Source: Oscillospiraceae bacterium (lineage in GTDB: Bacteria; Bacillota; Clostridia; Oscillospirales; Oscillospiraceae). From it: a stretch of DNA of 64,000 nucleotides. Location of the stretch: contig SVLV01000007.1 of the NCBI GenBank assembly GCA_015067765.1, forward strand, positions 1 to 64,000, in the 5' to 3' direction. Both the position numbers and the translations under genes were made by a program. Each line of letters opens with the position of its first letter. Position 1 is the stretch's first letter. The notes beneath the pieces are model-generated. The model searched no databases, was not told where the DNA came from, and saw only the letters and a list, made by a program, of their open reading frames with translations. Shown piece after piece: positions 19,039-26,897 of this stretch.

Positions 19039-19791
19039 TTACTTGATCCCGCCAAAACGACGGTCCCGCCTCTGATAGTCGATGATGGCCGCATCCAGCG
19101 CCCGCTCATCAAAATCAGGCCATAGGGTATCACAGAAATAAAACTCCGCATAGGCACACTGCCACAGCAGGAAATTGCTCAGACGCAGCTCACCGCTGGG
19201 ACGGATCACCAGATCGGGATCCGGAATACCGGCAGAATAGAGATATCCGCCAAAGCGATCTGCTGTCAGTTCCTCCGGCGCTGCCTCCCCCGCCGCACAC
19301 TCTGCGGCAAAGGTGCGGGCGGCCTGCAGGATCTCATCCCGGCCGCCATAGTTCAGGCAGACATTGGCCTGAAACCCCTCAATGCGGCTGCTGATGGCAT
19401 TGGTCCGCTCCACCAGTTCCTGCAGCTCGGGGGAAATTGCACTCAGATCCCCCAAAAAACGCAGGCGGATCTGATCGCGCTCCATGGAGTCGATGGCCTC
19501 CAGCATATACTGCTTCAAAAGGCCCATGATCACAGAGACCTCCGTCTCCGGCCGCTTCCAGTTTTCCGTGGAGAAGGCATACACCGTCAGGTACTCCACG
19601 CCCAGATTTTTGCAGTAGGTGGCAATTTTACGAAACACCTCTGCCCCTACTTTATGTCCGGCAGTACGAGGCAGACCTCTCTGCTTCGCCCAACGACCGT
19701 TGCCGTCCATAATAATAGCGATATGGCGGGGAAGGCGGTTTTGATCCACCTGCCCCGCCTTATTGGAATATTGGGAATCGAACAGGCCCAT
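19039..19791 (-). CDS. uppS: Undecaprenyl (isoprenyl) diphosphate synthase
   Basis: This cis-prenyltransferase builds the C55 carrier lipid for cell-wall synthesis. The catalytic region IAIIMDGNGRWAKQRGLPR and the C-terminal DLVIRPSGELRLSNFLLWQ match the family, with 250 residues. Its start overlaps the frr stop by one base (TAATG), so translation is probably coupled. Confidence 0.97.
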   Translation of the reverse strand: MGLFDSQYSNKAGQVDQNRLPRHIAIIMDGNGRWAKQRGLPRTAGHKVGAEVFRKIATYCKNLGVEYLTVYAFSTENWKRPETEVSVIMGLLKQYMLEAIDSMERDQIRLRFLGDLSAISPELQELVERTNAISSRIEGFQANVCLNYGGRDEILQAARTFAAECAAGEAAPEELTADRFGGYLYSAGIPDPDLVIRPSGELRLSNFLLWQCAYAEFYFCDTLWPDFDERALDAAIIDYQRRDRRFGGIK

Positions 19792-20348
19792 TAGACGGAC
19801 ATCAGTTCCTTTTCCTTACTTGCCAGCAGAACATCCAGTTCCTTGCAGCTGTCGTCGGTCAGCTTCTGCATATCCTTCTCGGCGATCTTCAGCTCATCCT
19901 CGGTGATCTCAGATGCCTTCTGGGCCTTCTTGAAATGCTCCACTGCATCACGGCGAATGTTGCGGATAGCAACCTTGCCGTTCTCGGTATACTTATGGAT
20001 CTGCTTGACCAGCTCCTTACGGCGCTCCTCAGTCAGCTGAGGGAAGGTCAGGCGGATGGCCTTACCGTCGTTCTGGGGATTGATGCCCAGATCGGACTCC
20101 TGGATGGCCTTCTCAATGCTCTTCAGAGCGGAGGCATCCCAGGGGGTGATCACCAGCTGACGGGGATCAGGGGTACCAACAGAGGCGATCTGCTGGATGG
20201 GGGTGGGGGTGCCATAGTAGTCCACGCTGATGCGGTTCAGCACCGCAGCATTGGCGCGACCGGCGCGAACGGCATCGAAATCACGGATCACGGACTCGAT
20301 GCTCTTCTTCATTTTTTCCTCGTAAACCTTATACTCATCCTTCAGCAT
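19791..20348 (-). CDS. frr: Ribosome recycling factor
   Basis: RRF splits post-termination ribosomes together with EF-G. The 185-residue length and the motifs VIRDFDAVRAGRANAAVLNR and ALKSIEKAIQESDLGINPQN are typical. It is preceded by AGGAGG and lies four bases after pyrH, the classical pairing. Confidence 0.98.
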   Translation of the reverse strand: MLKDEYKVYEEKMKKSIESVIRDFDAVRAGRANAAVLNRISVDYYGTPTPIQQIASVGTPDPRQLVITPWDASALKSIEKAIQESDLGINPQNDGKAIRLTFPQLTEERRKELVKQIHKYTENGKVAIRNIRRDAVEHFKKAQKASEITEDELKIAEKDMQKLTDDSCKELDVLLASKEKELMSV

Positions 20349-20352
20349 ATCG

Positions 20353-21072
20353 TTATGCCTCCTTTACAATCGTACCAATTTTTTCACCGCGCAGCACGCG
20401 GATGATATTATAGGGATCTTTCAGGGCGAATACCACCACGGGGATATTGTTGTCCATAGACAGGCTGGTGGCCGTGGAATCCATCACTGCCAGATGCTGA
20501 GCCAGCACATCATCATAGGTGATGGAATCGAACTTTACAGCATCCTCATTCTTGGCAGGATCGCTGTCATACACGCCATCGATGTTCTTAGCCAGCAGGA
20601 TCGCATCGGCATTGATCTCGGCAGCGCGCAGCACGGCGGCCGTATCCGTGGAGAAGAAGGGGTTGCCGGTGCCGCAGCCAAAGATGACCACACGGCCTTT
20701 CTCCAAATGACGAATGGCACGGGCACGGATGTAGGGCTCGGCTACCTCACGGATCTCCAGGGCGGTCTGAACACGGACGTCCACGCCCTTCTGCTCCAGA
20801 ACATCTGCCATAGCCATGGAGTTCATCGCGGTAGCCAGCATGCCCATATGGTCGGCGCGGGTACGCTCGATATACCCCTCACCGTTCTTTACGCCACGCC
20901 AGAAGTTTCCGCCGCCCACCACGACGCCCACCTGAACGCCCATGGCAATGCACTCCTTGATCACATCTGCCACCTGACCGATCACCTGAAAATCCAGGCC
21001 AAAACGCTTTTCACCGGCCAGTGCTTCGCCGCTGATTTTCAGCAGCACCCGCTTAAACTTAGGCTCACCCAT
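20353..21072 (-). CDS. pyrH: UMP kinase
   Basis: PyrH phosphorylates UMP to UDP. It belongs to the amino acid kinase fold: [14 protein letters not shown] binds phosphate and [11 protein letters not shown] binds nucleotide, with [10 protein letters not shown] and [15 protein letters not shown] further on. It is 239 residues long and starts after TTAGGAGGAACTGCG. It is the first gene of the pyrH-frr-uppS-cdsA-dxr-rseP-ispG-polC series; rpsB and tsf, often upstream, are absent here. Confidence 0.98.
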   Translation of the reverse strand: MGEPKFKRVLLKISGEALAGEKRFGLDFQVIGQVADVIKECIAMGVQVGVVVGGGNFWRGVKNGEGYIERTRADHMGMLATAMNSMAMADVLEQKGVDVRVQTALEIREVAEPYIRARAIRHLEKGRVVIFGCGTGNPFFSTDTAAVLRAAEINADAILLAKNIDGVYDSDPAKNEDAVKFDSITYDDVLAQHLAVMDSTATSLSMDNNIPVVVFALKDPYNIIRVLRGEKIGTIVKEA

Positions 21073-21141
21073 CGCAGTTCCTCCTAATATACATGATCAA
21101 TTTATTTTACCTTATTTCTTTTCTTTTGCATAGGGGGTAAA

Positions 21142-22311
21142 TCAACTTTTTTCCACAGATCGACTCTCTGTTTTTGCTTTCAAACTGTTCTCTGCCGCGG
21201 CCCGCAGCTCCTCCCGCAGGTTCACTGCCAGGCGACGAAAAATCTCGTTGAGGATCTTTCGTTCCTTTTCCCCGGCACCGATGTATTCCCGCAGCATGGC
21301 AAGGCCACCGGACAGCCCCAGCTTGCGAACCTCATCCAATGTTTTTACCTGACCACCCATGCTGAGGATCTGGAACATGGTCTCAATAAACTGTTCCCGC
21401 TCCTCTGCCGAGAACTCCTCCAGCCAGCCGCGGATCACACCGTCGGACAGCTGAGCCAACTGAGATCTCTGTCCCAGCCGAACAAACTGATCCCGCACCA
21501 CACACCAGGACATGGGTTCATGCTGCAGCAACGCACGGTTGACACTGTCGATGACAATACAGTCCTCTTCATGCTCCAGCAACATTCCCACGATAGAGGA
21601 TTCCGGTACAAAGGTCTCGATACGATCGGCAATGGATTGATAGCGTTCCGTCTTCAGCAGTGCTGCGCTGAAACCCGGACCGTCATTGTTGTAGGCCTTC
21701 AGCAGACGCCGGCGCCGGATCCGCTCCGGCAGATGAATGGCCGCCCACGCCGCCAGATTGCCGCCCTTGGAGTGGCCGCCCAAACGCAGCTTTTTCCAAC
21801 GGCAGGCATCGGCGATCTGGCAGGCATACTCCACCGCCCGGCGCTGGGCCGGCACAGCCTCCAGAAAGCTCATATTGAAGTCTTCCTTCCAGCCCACCAG
21901 TGTGGCATCTGTTCCCCGGTAGGCAAGGAACACACTGCCGTCCGGGATCAGGAAGGACATGGCCGCAAACTGCATCTCTTTTTCTTCATCAATGCTGCTC
22001 TCGTAGCCAAAAACACCTACCTGCGAAAAGCGCGCCGTCTTCGCCGCCTCACGGATCACCGGCAGATACTCCACCAGCGTCAATCCGGTGCGCTGATCCT
22101 CCTCCGTCAGCATGTCACAAACGACAGACAGCGGCAGAGCATCCCCGGGCCGCTTACTCTTCGCCAGGGGCAGCTTCTGCAGATCCATATAGGAGATGAT
22201 GCAAAGCAGCAGGTTATCCACTTCGTTAAAAGGGGCCTGCGCAAAAGTCAAATCGCCCCGCCAACGCAAATAGTCCTGCAGAGTTGTCTTTTTCTCCCGA
22301 TCCATATCCAT
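21142..22311 (-). CDS. DUF2974/Mbeg1-like alpha/beta-hydrolase
   Basis: The 389-residue protein resembles the Mbeg1-like (DUF2974) family of putative lipases. Near residue 195 the nucleophile elbow reads GGHSKGGNLAAWAA, matching GxSxGG with serine as likely nucleophile. AYRGTDATLVGWKEDFNMSF upstream is another family block. No signal peptide is seen, so it is probably cytoplasmic. The substrate is not known. It starts after GGGAG six bases before the ATG at 22311 and has no obvious partner gene; pyrH downstream on the same strand may be read from a separate promoter. Confidence 0.85.
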   Translation of the reverse strand: MDMDREKKTTLQDYLRWRGDLTFAQAPFNEVDNLLLCIISYMDLQKLPLAKSKRPGDALPLSVVCDMLTEEDQRTGLTLVEYLPVIREAAKTARFSQVGVFGYESSIDEEKEMQFAAMSFLIPDGSVFLAYRGTDATLVGWKEDFNMSFLEAVPAQRRAVEYACQIADACRWKKLRLGGHSKGGNLAAWAAIHLPERIRRRRLLKAYNNDGPGFSAALLKTERYQSIADRIETFVPESSIVGMLLEHEEDCIVIDSVNRALLQHEPMSWCVVRDQFVRLGQRSQLAQLSDGVIRGWLEEFSAEEREQFIETMFQILSMGGQVKTLDEVRKLGLSGGLAMLREYIGAGEKERKILNEIFRRLAVNLREELRAAAENSLKAKTESRSVEKS

Positions 22312-22350
22312 CGCACACTCCCTTCTTCATAATAGGATAACCAAAACACA

Positions 22351-22378
22351 GCCGACAAAGTCCACGGGCTTTGTCGGC
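22351..22378 (-). terminator. Terminator of the small zinc-ribbon membrane gene
   Basis: A perfect 10-bp stem (GCCGACAAAG/CTTTGTCGGC) lies six bases past the stop and is followed on the minus strand by TGTGTTTTGG, a weak uridine tract. Confidence 0.7.
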
Positions 22379-22384
22379 ATGTGA

Positions 22385-22744
22385 TCAGATTCTCTTTCCT
22401 GCATCCAGGGCAGCCTTATCTGCCTCGTCCCGAATATCATAGCCGAATGCCAGCAGTTCCTGCAGGTAATACTTCTCCAGTCGATTTCCCAGAGGGATCG
22501 ACAGGCATGCCAATCCAATTGCCAGAAAAATCTCCACGAAGAGTACCGCAATCAGTGCAGCGCCCAGAATCAGCCAATAGGGAATGCTCAGCTTCGGATA
22601 ATGGCGATAGGTGTTCATAATATTGTAGTCCACCTTGCGGTCCGCCGGAATATGCTCCAGCTTGATCACCTGGCCACACTGGGTACAGCACTTGCTGGCA
22701 GCATCGGTAAGCCGTCTGCAGTGGGGGCACAATCCTTTTTTCAT
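22385..22744 (-). CDS. Small zinc-ribbon membrane protein, function unknown
   Basis: The 119-residue protein starts with a zinc-ribbon (CPHC at residues 6-9 and CTQC about 16 residues later) and has one or two hydrophobic segments near residues 60-85 (YWLILGAALIAVLFVEIFLAIGL broken into helices). The rest is polar. I do not recognise a named family. The track begins at 22816, but the ATG at 22744 follows CGGAGGTATCT, a strong site. A GC-rich hairpin stands just before this site. It is a single-gene unit with its own promoter and terminator. Confidence 0.75.
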   Translation of the reverse strand: MKKGLCPHCRRLTDAASKCCTQCGQVIKLEHIPADRKVDYNIMNTYRHYPKLSIPYWLILGAALIAVLFVEIFLAIGLACLSIPLGNRLEKYYLQELLAFGYDIRDEADKAALDAGKRI

Positions 22745-22758
22745 AGATACCTCCGACC

Positions 22759-22778
22759 TGTGCGCGCCTGCGCGCACA
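22759..22778 (-). other. Hairpin in the 5' leader next to the ribosome binding site
   Basis: A perfect 8-bp stem (TGTGCGCG/CGCGCACA) with a four-base loop ends about six bases before the GGAGG of the zinc-ribbon gene. It could influence translation or stability. No known riboswitch class is recognisable. Confidence 0.5.
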
Positions 22779-22806
22779 CGACAATTTCTCATTTCTCCTG
22801 ACATGT

Positions 22807-22836
22807 ATCCTAACAATTTTTCACAGGATCAGTCAA
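22807..22836 (-). promoter_or_regulatory. Promoter for the small zinc-ribbon gene
   Basis: On the minus strand TTGACT-18-TAGGAT is found about 65 bases upstream of the start codon. Confidence 0.5.
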
Positions 22837-22857
22837 CCCAGATTTTGTAAACTTTTC

Positions 22858-22890
22858 GCAAAAAAGAGGAGACGCATTGCGCGTCTCCTC
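22858..22890 (-). terminator. Rho-independent terminator of the efp unit
   Basis: A perfect 10-bp stem (GAGGAGACGC/GCGTCTCCTC) with a five-base loop lies just past the acidic-protein stop. It is followed on the minus strand by TTTTTTGCG. Confidence 0.9.
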
Positions 22891-22903
22891 TCAGGGACAT
22901 TTC

Positions 22904-23332
22904 TTAGTCCTCGTCATCCTCGCTGGCAGCGGCCAGATCGGACAGGTCAAACTCCAGCTTCTCGCCGCAGTTGGGGCAGAGGATCTCGCCGGCTTCCAGA
23001 GTCATCTCGTCGAAAACGATCTCCTCCTCGCAGACGGGGCAGGTGGTCTCAAAGTACTCCTCGTCCTCATCCAGTTCCTCGTAATCGTCGTCCTCGTCCT
23101 CATCCTCTTCCAACTCATAGAGTGCTTCCTCTACCTCGGACAGATCGTCGCTGACAGCATCCAGACCGTCTTCCACATCGGCCAGTTCCTCTTCCAGCTC
23201 CAGCATCTCCTCGGCCATATCATCCAGAACATCGATGATGGCGGCGATCAGCTTGCCCTCCTTGGAATCGGTATCCAGAGCCAGGCCCTCGGCCAGACCC
23301 TTCAGGTATGCAACTTTTTCCATGATCTCCAT
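22904..23332 (-). CDS. Acidic zinc-ribbon protein, CD1247-like
   Basis: The 142-residue protein has a short N-terminal domain (MEIMEKVAYLKGLAEGLAL) like the CD1247 N-terminal domain of clostridial proteins. A long acidic coiled region rich in E and D follows (about residues 35-95). The C-terminus is a zinc ribbon of two CxxC pairs (CPVC and CPNC). Its function is unknown. The track start at 23398 would overlap efp; the ATG at 23332 follows AAGGAGATCGAAC. It is 40 bases downstream of efp and probably shares its transcript, an arrangement often seen in this group. Confidence 0.85.
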   Translation of the reverse strand: MEIMEKVAYLKGLAEGLALDTDSKEGKLIAAIIDVLDDMAEEMLELEEELADVEDGLDAVSDDLSEVEEALYELEEDEDEDDDYEELDEDEEYFETTCPVCEEEIVFDEMTLEAGEILCPNCGEKLEFDLSDLAAASEDDED

Positions 23333-23372
23333 GTTCGATCTCCTTTCTGATCTTAAAACAATTATGGATTCC

Positions 23373-23939
23373 TTACTTGGTACGGGACATGTACTCACCG
23401 GTACGGGTATCGATGGTGATCTTGTCGCCGATGTTGATGAACAGAGGCACCTTCACCTCAGCGCCGGTCTCCACGGTAGCGGGCTTCAGGGTGTTGGTAG
23501 CGGTGTTACCGGCCAGACCGGGCTCAGTCTCAGTGACTTCCAGATCCATGAAGTTGGGGCACTCCAGGCCGAACACATTGCCCTTATAGGACAGCACCTT
23601 GCAGATGGTGTTCTCGGTGACGAACTTGAAGGCATCGCCCAGCAGATCGGCACCCAGAGGGATCATATCATAGGTCTCCTGATCCATGAAGTAGTACAGG
23701 TCGCCATCGTTGTAGCTGTAAGCCATATCCTTACGCTCCACAAAAGCTTCCTCGAACTTTGCGGTGGGGTTGAAAGAAGTTTCGGTGACAGCACCGGTCA
23801 CCACATTTCTCATCTTGGTACGGACGAAAGCAGCGCCCTTACCGGGCTTAACATGCTGGAACTCCACGACCTGCATGATCTTGCCATCCATCTCAAAATT
23901 CTTACCGTTTCTGAAATCGCCGGCAGTAATAGTTGCCAT
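23373..23939 (-). CDS. efp: Elongation factor P
   Basis: EF-P relieves ribosome stalling at polyproline stretches. The three-domain protein is 188 residues long. The loop that enters the peptidyl-transferase centre reads [15 protein letters not shown], with lysine at the position modified in many bacteria. The C-terminus ends with [10 protein letters not shown], close to the family signature. RBS: AGGGAGGATCACACT. The acidic CD1247-like gene follows. Confidence 0.97.
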   Translation of the reverse strand: MATITAGDFRNGKNFEMDGKIMQVVEFQHVKPGKGAAFVRTKMRNVVTGAVTETSFNPTAKFEEAFVERKDMAYSYNDGDLYYFMDQETYDMIPLGADLLGDAFKFVTENTICKVLSYKGNVFGLECPNFMDLEVTETEPGLAGNTATNTLKPATVETGAEVKVPLFINIGDKITIDTRTGEYMSRTK

Positions 23940-24016
23940 AGTGTGATCCTCCCTATTGATGGGGAATCATCAGCGTATTCCCCGAATTGAAATAATAACG
24001 CCAAAAGGCCTTGTTT

Positions 24017-24045
24017 ATTTTACATGATATCGCCATATTTGGCAA
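24017..24045 (-). promoter_or_regulatory. Promoter for efp
   Basis: On the minus strand TTGCCA-17-TAAAAT lies about 78 bases before the efp start. Confidence 0.6.
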
Positions 24046-24085
24046 GTATTTTGCATTATTTTTTCCTCTTCAGAGGAAAATTTCC

Positions 24086-25159
24086 TTACAACGCCAGTAA
24101 TTCTTTCTTCGCCCGGGTCATATTCCGGCAGCCGTCCTCCTCCAGCACCAGCACATCCTCGATGCGCACGCCAAAACGCCCCGGCAAATAGATTCCCGGC
24201 TCCGCTGAAATTACTGCTCCCATCGGCAGCGGCTTTTCGTTGCCGGGGGTAGCATTGGGGGATTCATGGATCTCCACGCCCAGACTATGGCCGAAGCTGT
24301 GACCAAAGTATTCCCCGTATCCGGCCTCGTCAATCACCCGGCGCGCCGCTCCATCCACCTCTTTTCCGGTGGCTCCGGCCTTCGCTGCGGCAATACCGGC
24401 CAACTGGGCCTGCAGCACAATGTGATAGACCTGCTTCATCTCCTCTGACACCTGTCCCAGTGCTACAGTACGGGTCATATCGGAGCAGTAGCCCTCATAC
24501 ACGCAGCCGAAATCCATGGTGATGAACTCCCCCTCCCGGACCTTCCGGTCAGTGGGAACGGCATGGGGCATGCTGCCGTTGGGACCGGAGGCCACAATCG
24601 GATCAAAGCTCATGCGTTCTGCTCCGCCCAGCAGCATGAGATACTGCAGCCGGGCAGCGATCTCCTTCTCGGTCATACCGGGCCGCAGCTCCTGCAGCAA
24701 GATCTCCAGTGCCTGCTCCGCGATCTGCTGGGCAGCCTCCATCCGACGGATCTCCTCATCGTCTTTGCCGGCACGCAAACCAAACATCAAAGCATCGGCT
24801 GCCACCAGTTCTACCGGCAGTTTCTCCTCAAACAGATGCAGTTCCGATACGGTCATCACATCCGCCTCAAAACCGAGCCGCCGGACACCAGTTAGTTCAA
24901 TGGCCTCTTTCAGCCATGCCACATAGCCCTTCTCCCGGCAGGTCATGCCGATGGCGGCCTGCTCCACCTGTGCCTCCGCCGCCTCTATATAGCGGGAATC
25001 GGTGAAGTAGAAGTTCCCACCCTTCGTCACCAGCACGATGCCGTCCCGACCGGGACAATGGAAGCCGGAGGCATAAAAACGGTTGGCCTCTCCAATCAGC
25101 AAAATGCCATCCAGCCCTTCCGCCTCCAGACAGGCAGAGATTTTATCAAAATGATTCAT
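24086..25159 (-). CDS. M24 family aminopeptidase P / Xaa-Pro peptidase
   Basis: This metallopeptidase removes residues before proline. The N-terminal creatinase-like domain spans about residues 1-125. The C-terminal pita-bread domain holds the five metal ligands: DFGCVYEGYCSDMTR, GHSFGHSLGVEIHE and AEPGIYLPGRFGVRIED. Its 357 residues are typical of the clostridial PepQ/YqhT branch. Co-location with efp, another proline-related function, recurs in Firmicutes. It lies three bases after yqeG, so the two are co-transcribed. I leave the symbol blank because PepP and PepQ cannot be separated by eye. Confidence 0.94.
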   Translation of the reverse strand: MNHFDKISACLEAEGLDGILLIGEANRFYASGFHCPGRDGIVLVTKGGNFYFTDSRYIEAAEAQVEQAAIGMTCREKGYVAWLKEAIELTGVRRLGFEADVMTVSELHLFEEKLPVELVAADALMFGLRAGKDDEEIRRMEAAQQIAEQALEILLQELRPGMTEKEIAARLQYLMLLGGAERMSFDPIVASGPNGSMPHAVPTDRKVREGEFITMDFGCVYEGYCSDMTRTVALGQVSEEMKQVYHIVLQAQLAGIAAAKAGATGKEVDGAARRVIDEAGYGEYFGHSFGHSLGVEIHESPNATPGNEKPLPMGAVISAEPGIYLPGRFGVRIEDVLVLEEDGCRNMTRAKKELLAL

Positions 25160-25162
25160 TTC

Positions 25163-25660
25163 TCAATGCTCCTTTGCCATGGCCTTAAAGGGTCTTTGCA
25201 GCAGATGCAGGAAATGGTTCCACGCTCCCACCGGTCCTCCCAGCGGCTCCACCATCAGCGCCAGCACACCGCTGAGGTTGGCGCCCAGCATATCCGTCAG
25301 CAGCTTGTCGCCCAGCATAGCCGTCTGCTGAGGGGTTACACCCGCCTGCTTCATGGCTTTTCGATACCCGCGGACAGATGGCTTTCCTGCATGGCCTACA
25401 TAAGAGATTCCCAGATCCTTGCAAAAAGTATTCACCCGCTTGGGGGAACGGTTATTGGAGAGGATCACTACCCGAATCCCCGCCTGTTTCATCTCCGCAA
25501 TCCAACGGTGCACCATTTCATTCGGTGTTTTCACCGCACGCGGTGCCAGCGTATAGTCCAGATCACACAGCAGGAGTCGAATTCCCCGCTCCGTCAAGGC
25601 CTGTGCCGTAACATCCGTATATTGTTGGTAGACCCGGTCCGGAACCAGAGAAAAGCGCAT
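25163..25660 (-). CDS. yqeG: YqeG family HAD-IIIA phosphatase
   Basis: The 165-residue protein is a HAD superfamily IIIA phosphatase. Motif I reads LLCDLDYTLAP (DxDxTL), motif II VVILSNN, and the late acidic motif MLGDKLLTDMLGAN. In other Bacillota it is encoded near yqeH-aroE-nadD-rsfS; here it is next to the M24 peptidase instead. The physiological substrate is unsettled, though relatives act on phosphatidylglycerophosphate. It has a clear promoter (25695-25723). Confidence 0.92.
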   Translation of the reverse strand: MRFSLVPDRVYQQYTDVTAQALTERGIRLLLCDLDYTLAPRAVKTPNEMVHRWIAEMKQAGIRVVILSNNRSPKRVNTFCKDLGISYVGHAGKPSVRGYRKAMKQAGVTPQQTAMLGDKLLTDMLGANLSGVLALMVEPLGGPVGAWNHFLHLLQRPFKAMAKEH

Positions 25661-25694
25661 AGTAGTATCCTGCCTTACATAGAGTATCTAATGT

Positions 25695-25723
25695 AATATA
25701 CCATTTTTTAATAATAATTACAA
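25695..25723 (-). promoter_or_regulatory. Promoter for yqeG and the M24 peptidase
   Basis: On the minus strand TTGTAA-17-TATATT ends about 35 bases before yqeG. Its -35 element touches the ribosome binding site of the divergent gene. Confidence 0.65.
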
Positions 25724-25729
25724 GGGGAG

Positions 25730-26503
25730 GTGACAGATCTGCAAGTACATCTGATCACAGAGCCGGCCGCATTACCTCTCACCCTGCAGCACACCGCCCA
25801 TCTCGTCCACGCAGCCTATCGCATCGGACCGGAGGGCGATCTCCTGACGGCGGCGCTTCCCCCGTCTCTTCGCGGCGGCTGGATGCTTCTTCATGAGGAG
25901 AACAGCAACCCGCCAAAGGAATCCTTAGCCCAGCAGATTCTCAGCGAATGCATCCGGCGAAATTATGCCGGAGTCCTGCTGGATTGTGACCAGTCCCCCA
26001 CTCTGTCCCAAAGCTTTCTCCGGGAATTGGAACACCTGCTGCAAAACCATCATCGGGAGCTGTTTATCCCAGAGATCTATGCATCTTCCGCAGCCGGCAG
26101 TACCGTGTTGATCTGCACCGCCATCTCCGGTGGAGATCTGCGGGAATATCTGCAGGAGGCGCAGGCTCGTTACGGCAAAATTGCGCTGGATCTGCAGAGG
26201 CTGCAGATGGATTTCTCTCTTCCGGCCCCGGAGGGAATCGGCACACCGCTGACCTCTGGTCAGTTGCAGCAGCTGCGCCGTGGGCGACCGGTATATTTCA
26301 GTCAGCCTCTCTGCACCCACTATTTCACCTATACCCGTTCCGCCTGTCCTCATATGGTCCTTTTTGATGACGGAGTGACCCTGTTGGAAAAAATCCGTTT
26401 GGGCCGGGAGTTGGGGATCTCCCACGGATTTCTCCTGCTGCCGGAGGTGACAGATCTCCTGCCGCAGTTGTTTTCCTCACAGGAGGAAAATAAAAGAACC
26501 TGA
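25730..26503 (+). CDS. Uncharacterised protein, possible degenerate GH18-like TIM barrel
   Basis: I do not recognise a named family for this 257-residue protein. It has no signal peptide or membrane segment. Two stretches recall glycoside hydrolase family 18: YAGVLLDCDQ near residue 79, in the place of the DGxDxDxE strand, and VLFDDGVTLLEKIRLGRELGI near residue 220, like the final strand and helix of YaaH-type barrels. The catalytic glutamate does not seem conserved (Asp or Gln there), so it may lack hydrolase activity. The start is unsure: GTG at 25730 overlaps the AAGGGGAGG site, while an in-frame CTG at 25739 has better spacing. It faces yqeG divergently and converges on rpsU. Confidence 0.65.
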   Translation: MTDLQVHLITEPAALPLTLQHTAHLVHAAYRIGPEGDLLTAALPPSLRGGWMLLHEENSNPPKESLAQQILSECIRRNYAGVLLDCDQSPTLSQSFLRELEHLLQNHHRELFIPEIYASSAAGSTVLICTAISGGDLREYLQEAQARYGKIALDLQRLQMDFSLPAPEGIGTPLTSGQLQQLRRGRPVYFSQPLCTHYFTYTRSACPHMVLFDDGVTLLEKIRLGRELGISHGFLLLPEVTDLLPQLFSSQEENKRT

Positions 26504-26522
26504 GGATCACTCCTCAGGTTCT
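26491..26522 (-). terminator. Terminator of rpsU, overlapping the end of the convergent gene
   Basis: A perfect 12-bp stem (AGAACCTGAGGA/TCCTCAGGTTCT) is followed on the minus strand by TTTATTTTCC. On the plus strand the following bases are not T-rich, so it mainly serves rpsU. Its left arm lies within the last codons of the uncharacterised gene. Confidence 0.8.
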
Positions 26523-26529
26523 GTTGAGA

Positions 26530-26715
26530 TTAATAATATCTCTTGTTTCTGTTCTTACGAGCGGCCTCGGACTTCTTGCGGCGCTTGACACTGGGGCTCT
26601 CATAGCACTCTCTCTTGCGCACCTCGGCCAGAACGCCAGCCTTAGCGCAGCTTCTCTTGAAACGCTTCAGAGCGCTGTCCAGGGACTCGCCTTCCTTGAC
26701 ATGTACTTCGGACAT
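26530..26715 (-). CDS. rpsU: 30S ribosomal protein S21
   Basis: The 61-residue basic protein begins [21 protein letters not shown] and ends in a lysine/arginine-rich tail ([18 protein letters not shown]), typical of S21 of the small ribosomal subunit. It stands alone here with a perfect promoter and its own terminator, rather than in an rpsU-yqeY unit. Confidence 0.97.
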   Translation of the reverse strand: MSEVHVKEGESLDSALKRFKRSCAKAGVLAEVRKRECYESPSVKRRKKSEAARKNRNKRYY

Positions 26716-26795
26716 CTATTTTCCCTCCCTCCGATATATCCGGCTCAATCCAGGATACTCTTTAAGAGTCACAAGACATGACTTTAACAGATAGC

Positions 26796-26824
26796 ATTAT
26801 ACTAAGCACGCTATCGCTTGTCAA
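26796..26824 (-). promoter_or_regulatory. Perfect consensus promoter of rpsU
   Basis: On the minus strand TTGACA-17-TATAAT matches both hexamers exactly. It lies about 80 bases before the rpsU start and fits high constitutive expression. Confidence 0.9.
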
Positions 26825-26846
26825 GCAAATTTTCAAATTTTTGAAG

Positions 26847-26882
26847 AAAAAGGAGAGATTCCCAAGGAACCTCTCCTTTTTT
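26847..26882 (-). terminator. Terminator of leuS
   Basis: A stem (AAAAAGGAGAG/CTCTCCTTTTT, extended by TTCC/GGAA after one mismatch) lies 16 bases past leuS, with T-rich flanks on both strands. It may also stop any readthrough in the other direction. Confidence 0.85.
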
Positions 26883-26897
26883 ACAGGAAAAACTGTC

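Noticed and set aside
22904-23332. Low-complexity acidic stretch as a possible repeat element
   Set aside because: The GAG/GAC-rich run encodes the acidic coil of the CD1247-like protein and is explained by coding.
24061-24080. Hairpin TTTTCCTCT/AGAGGAAAA after the M24 peptidase gene
   Set aside because: It is palindromic but lacks a following T-run on the relevant strand and is AT-rich, so I do not call it a terminator.
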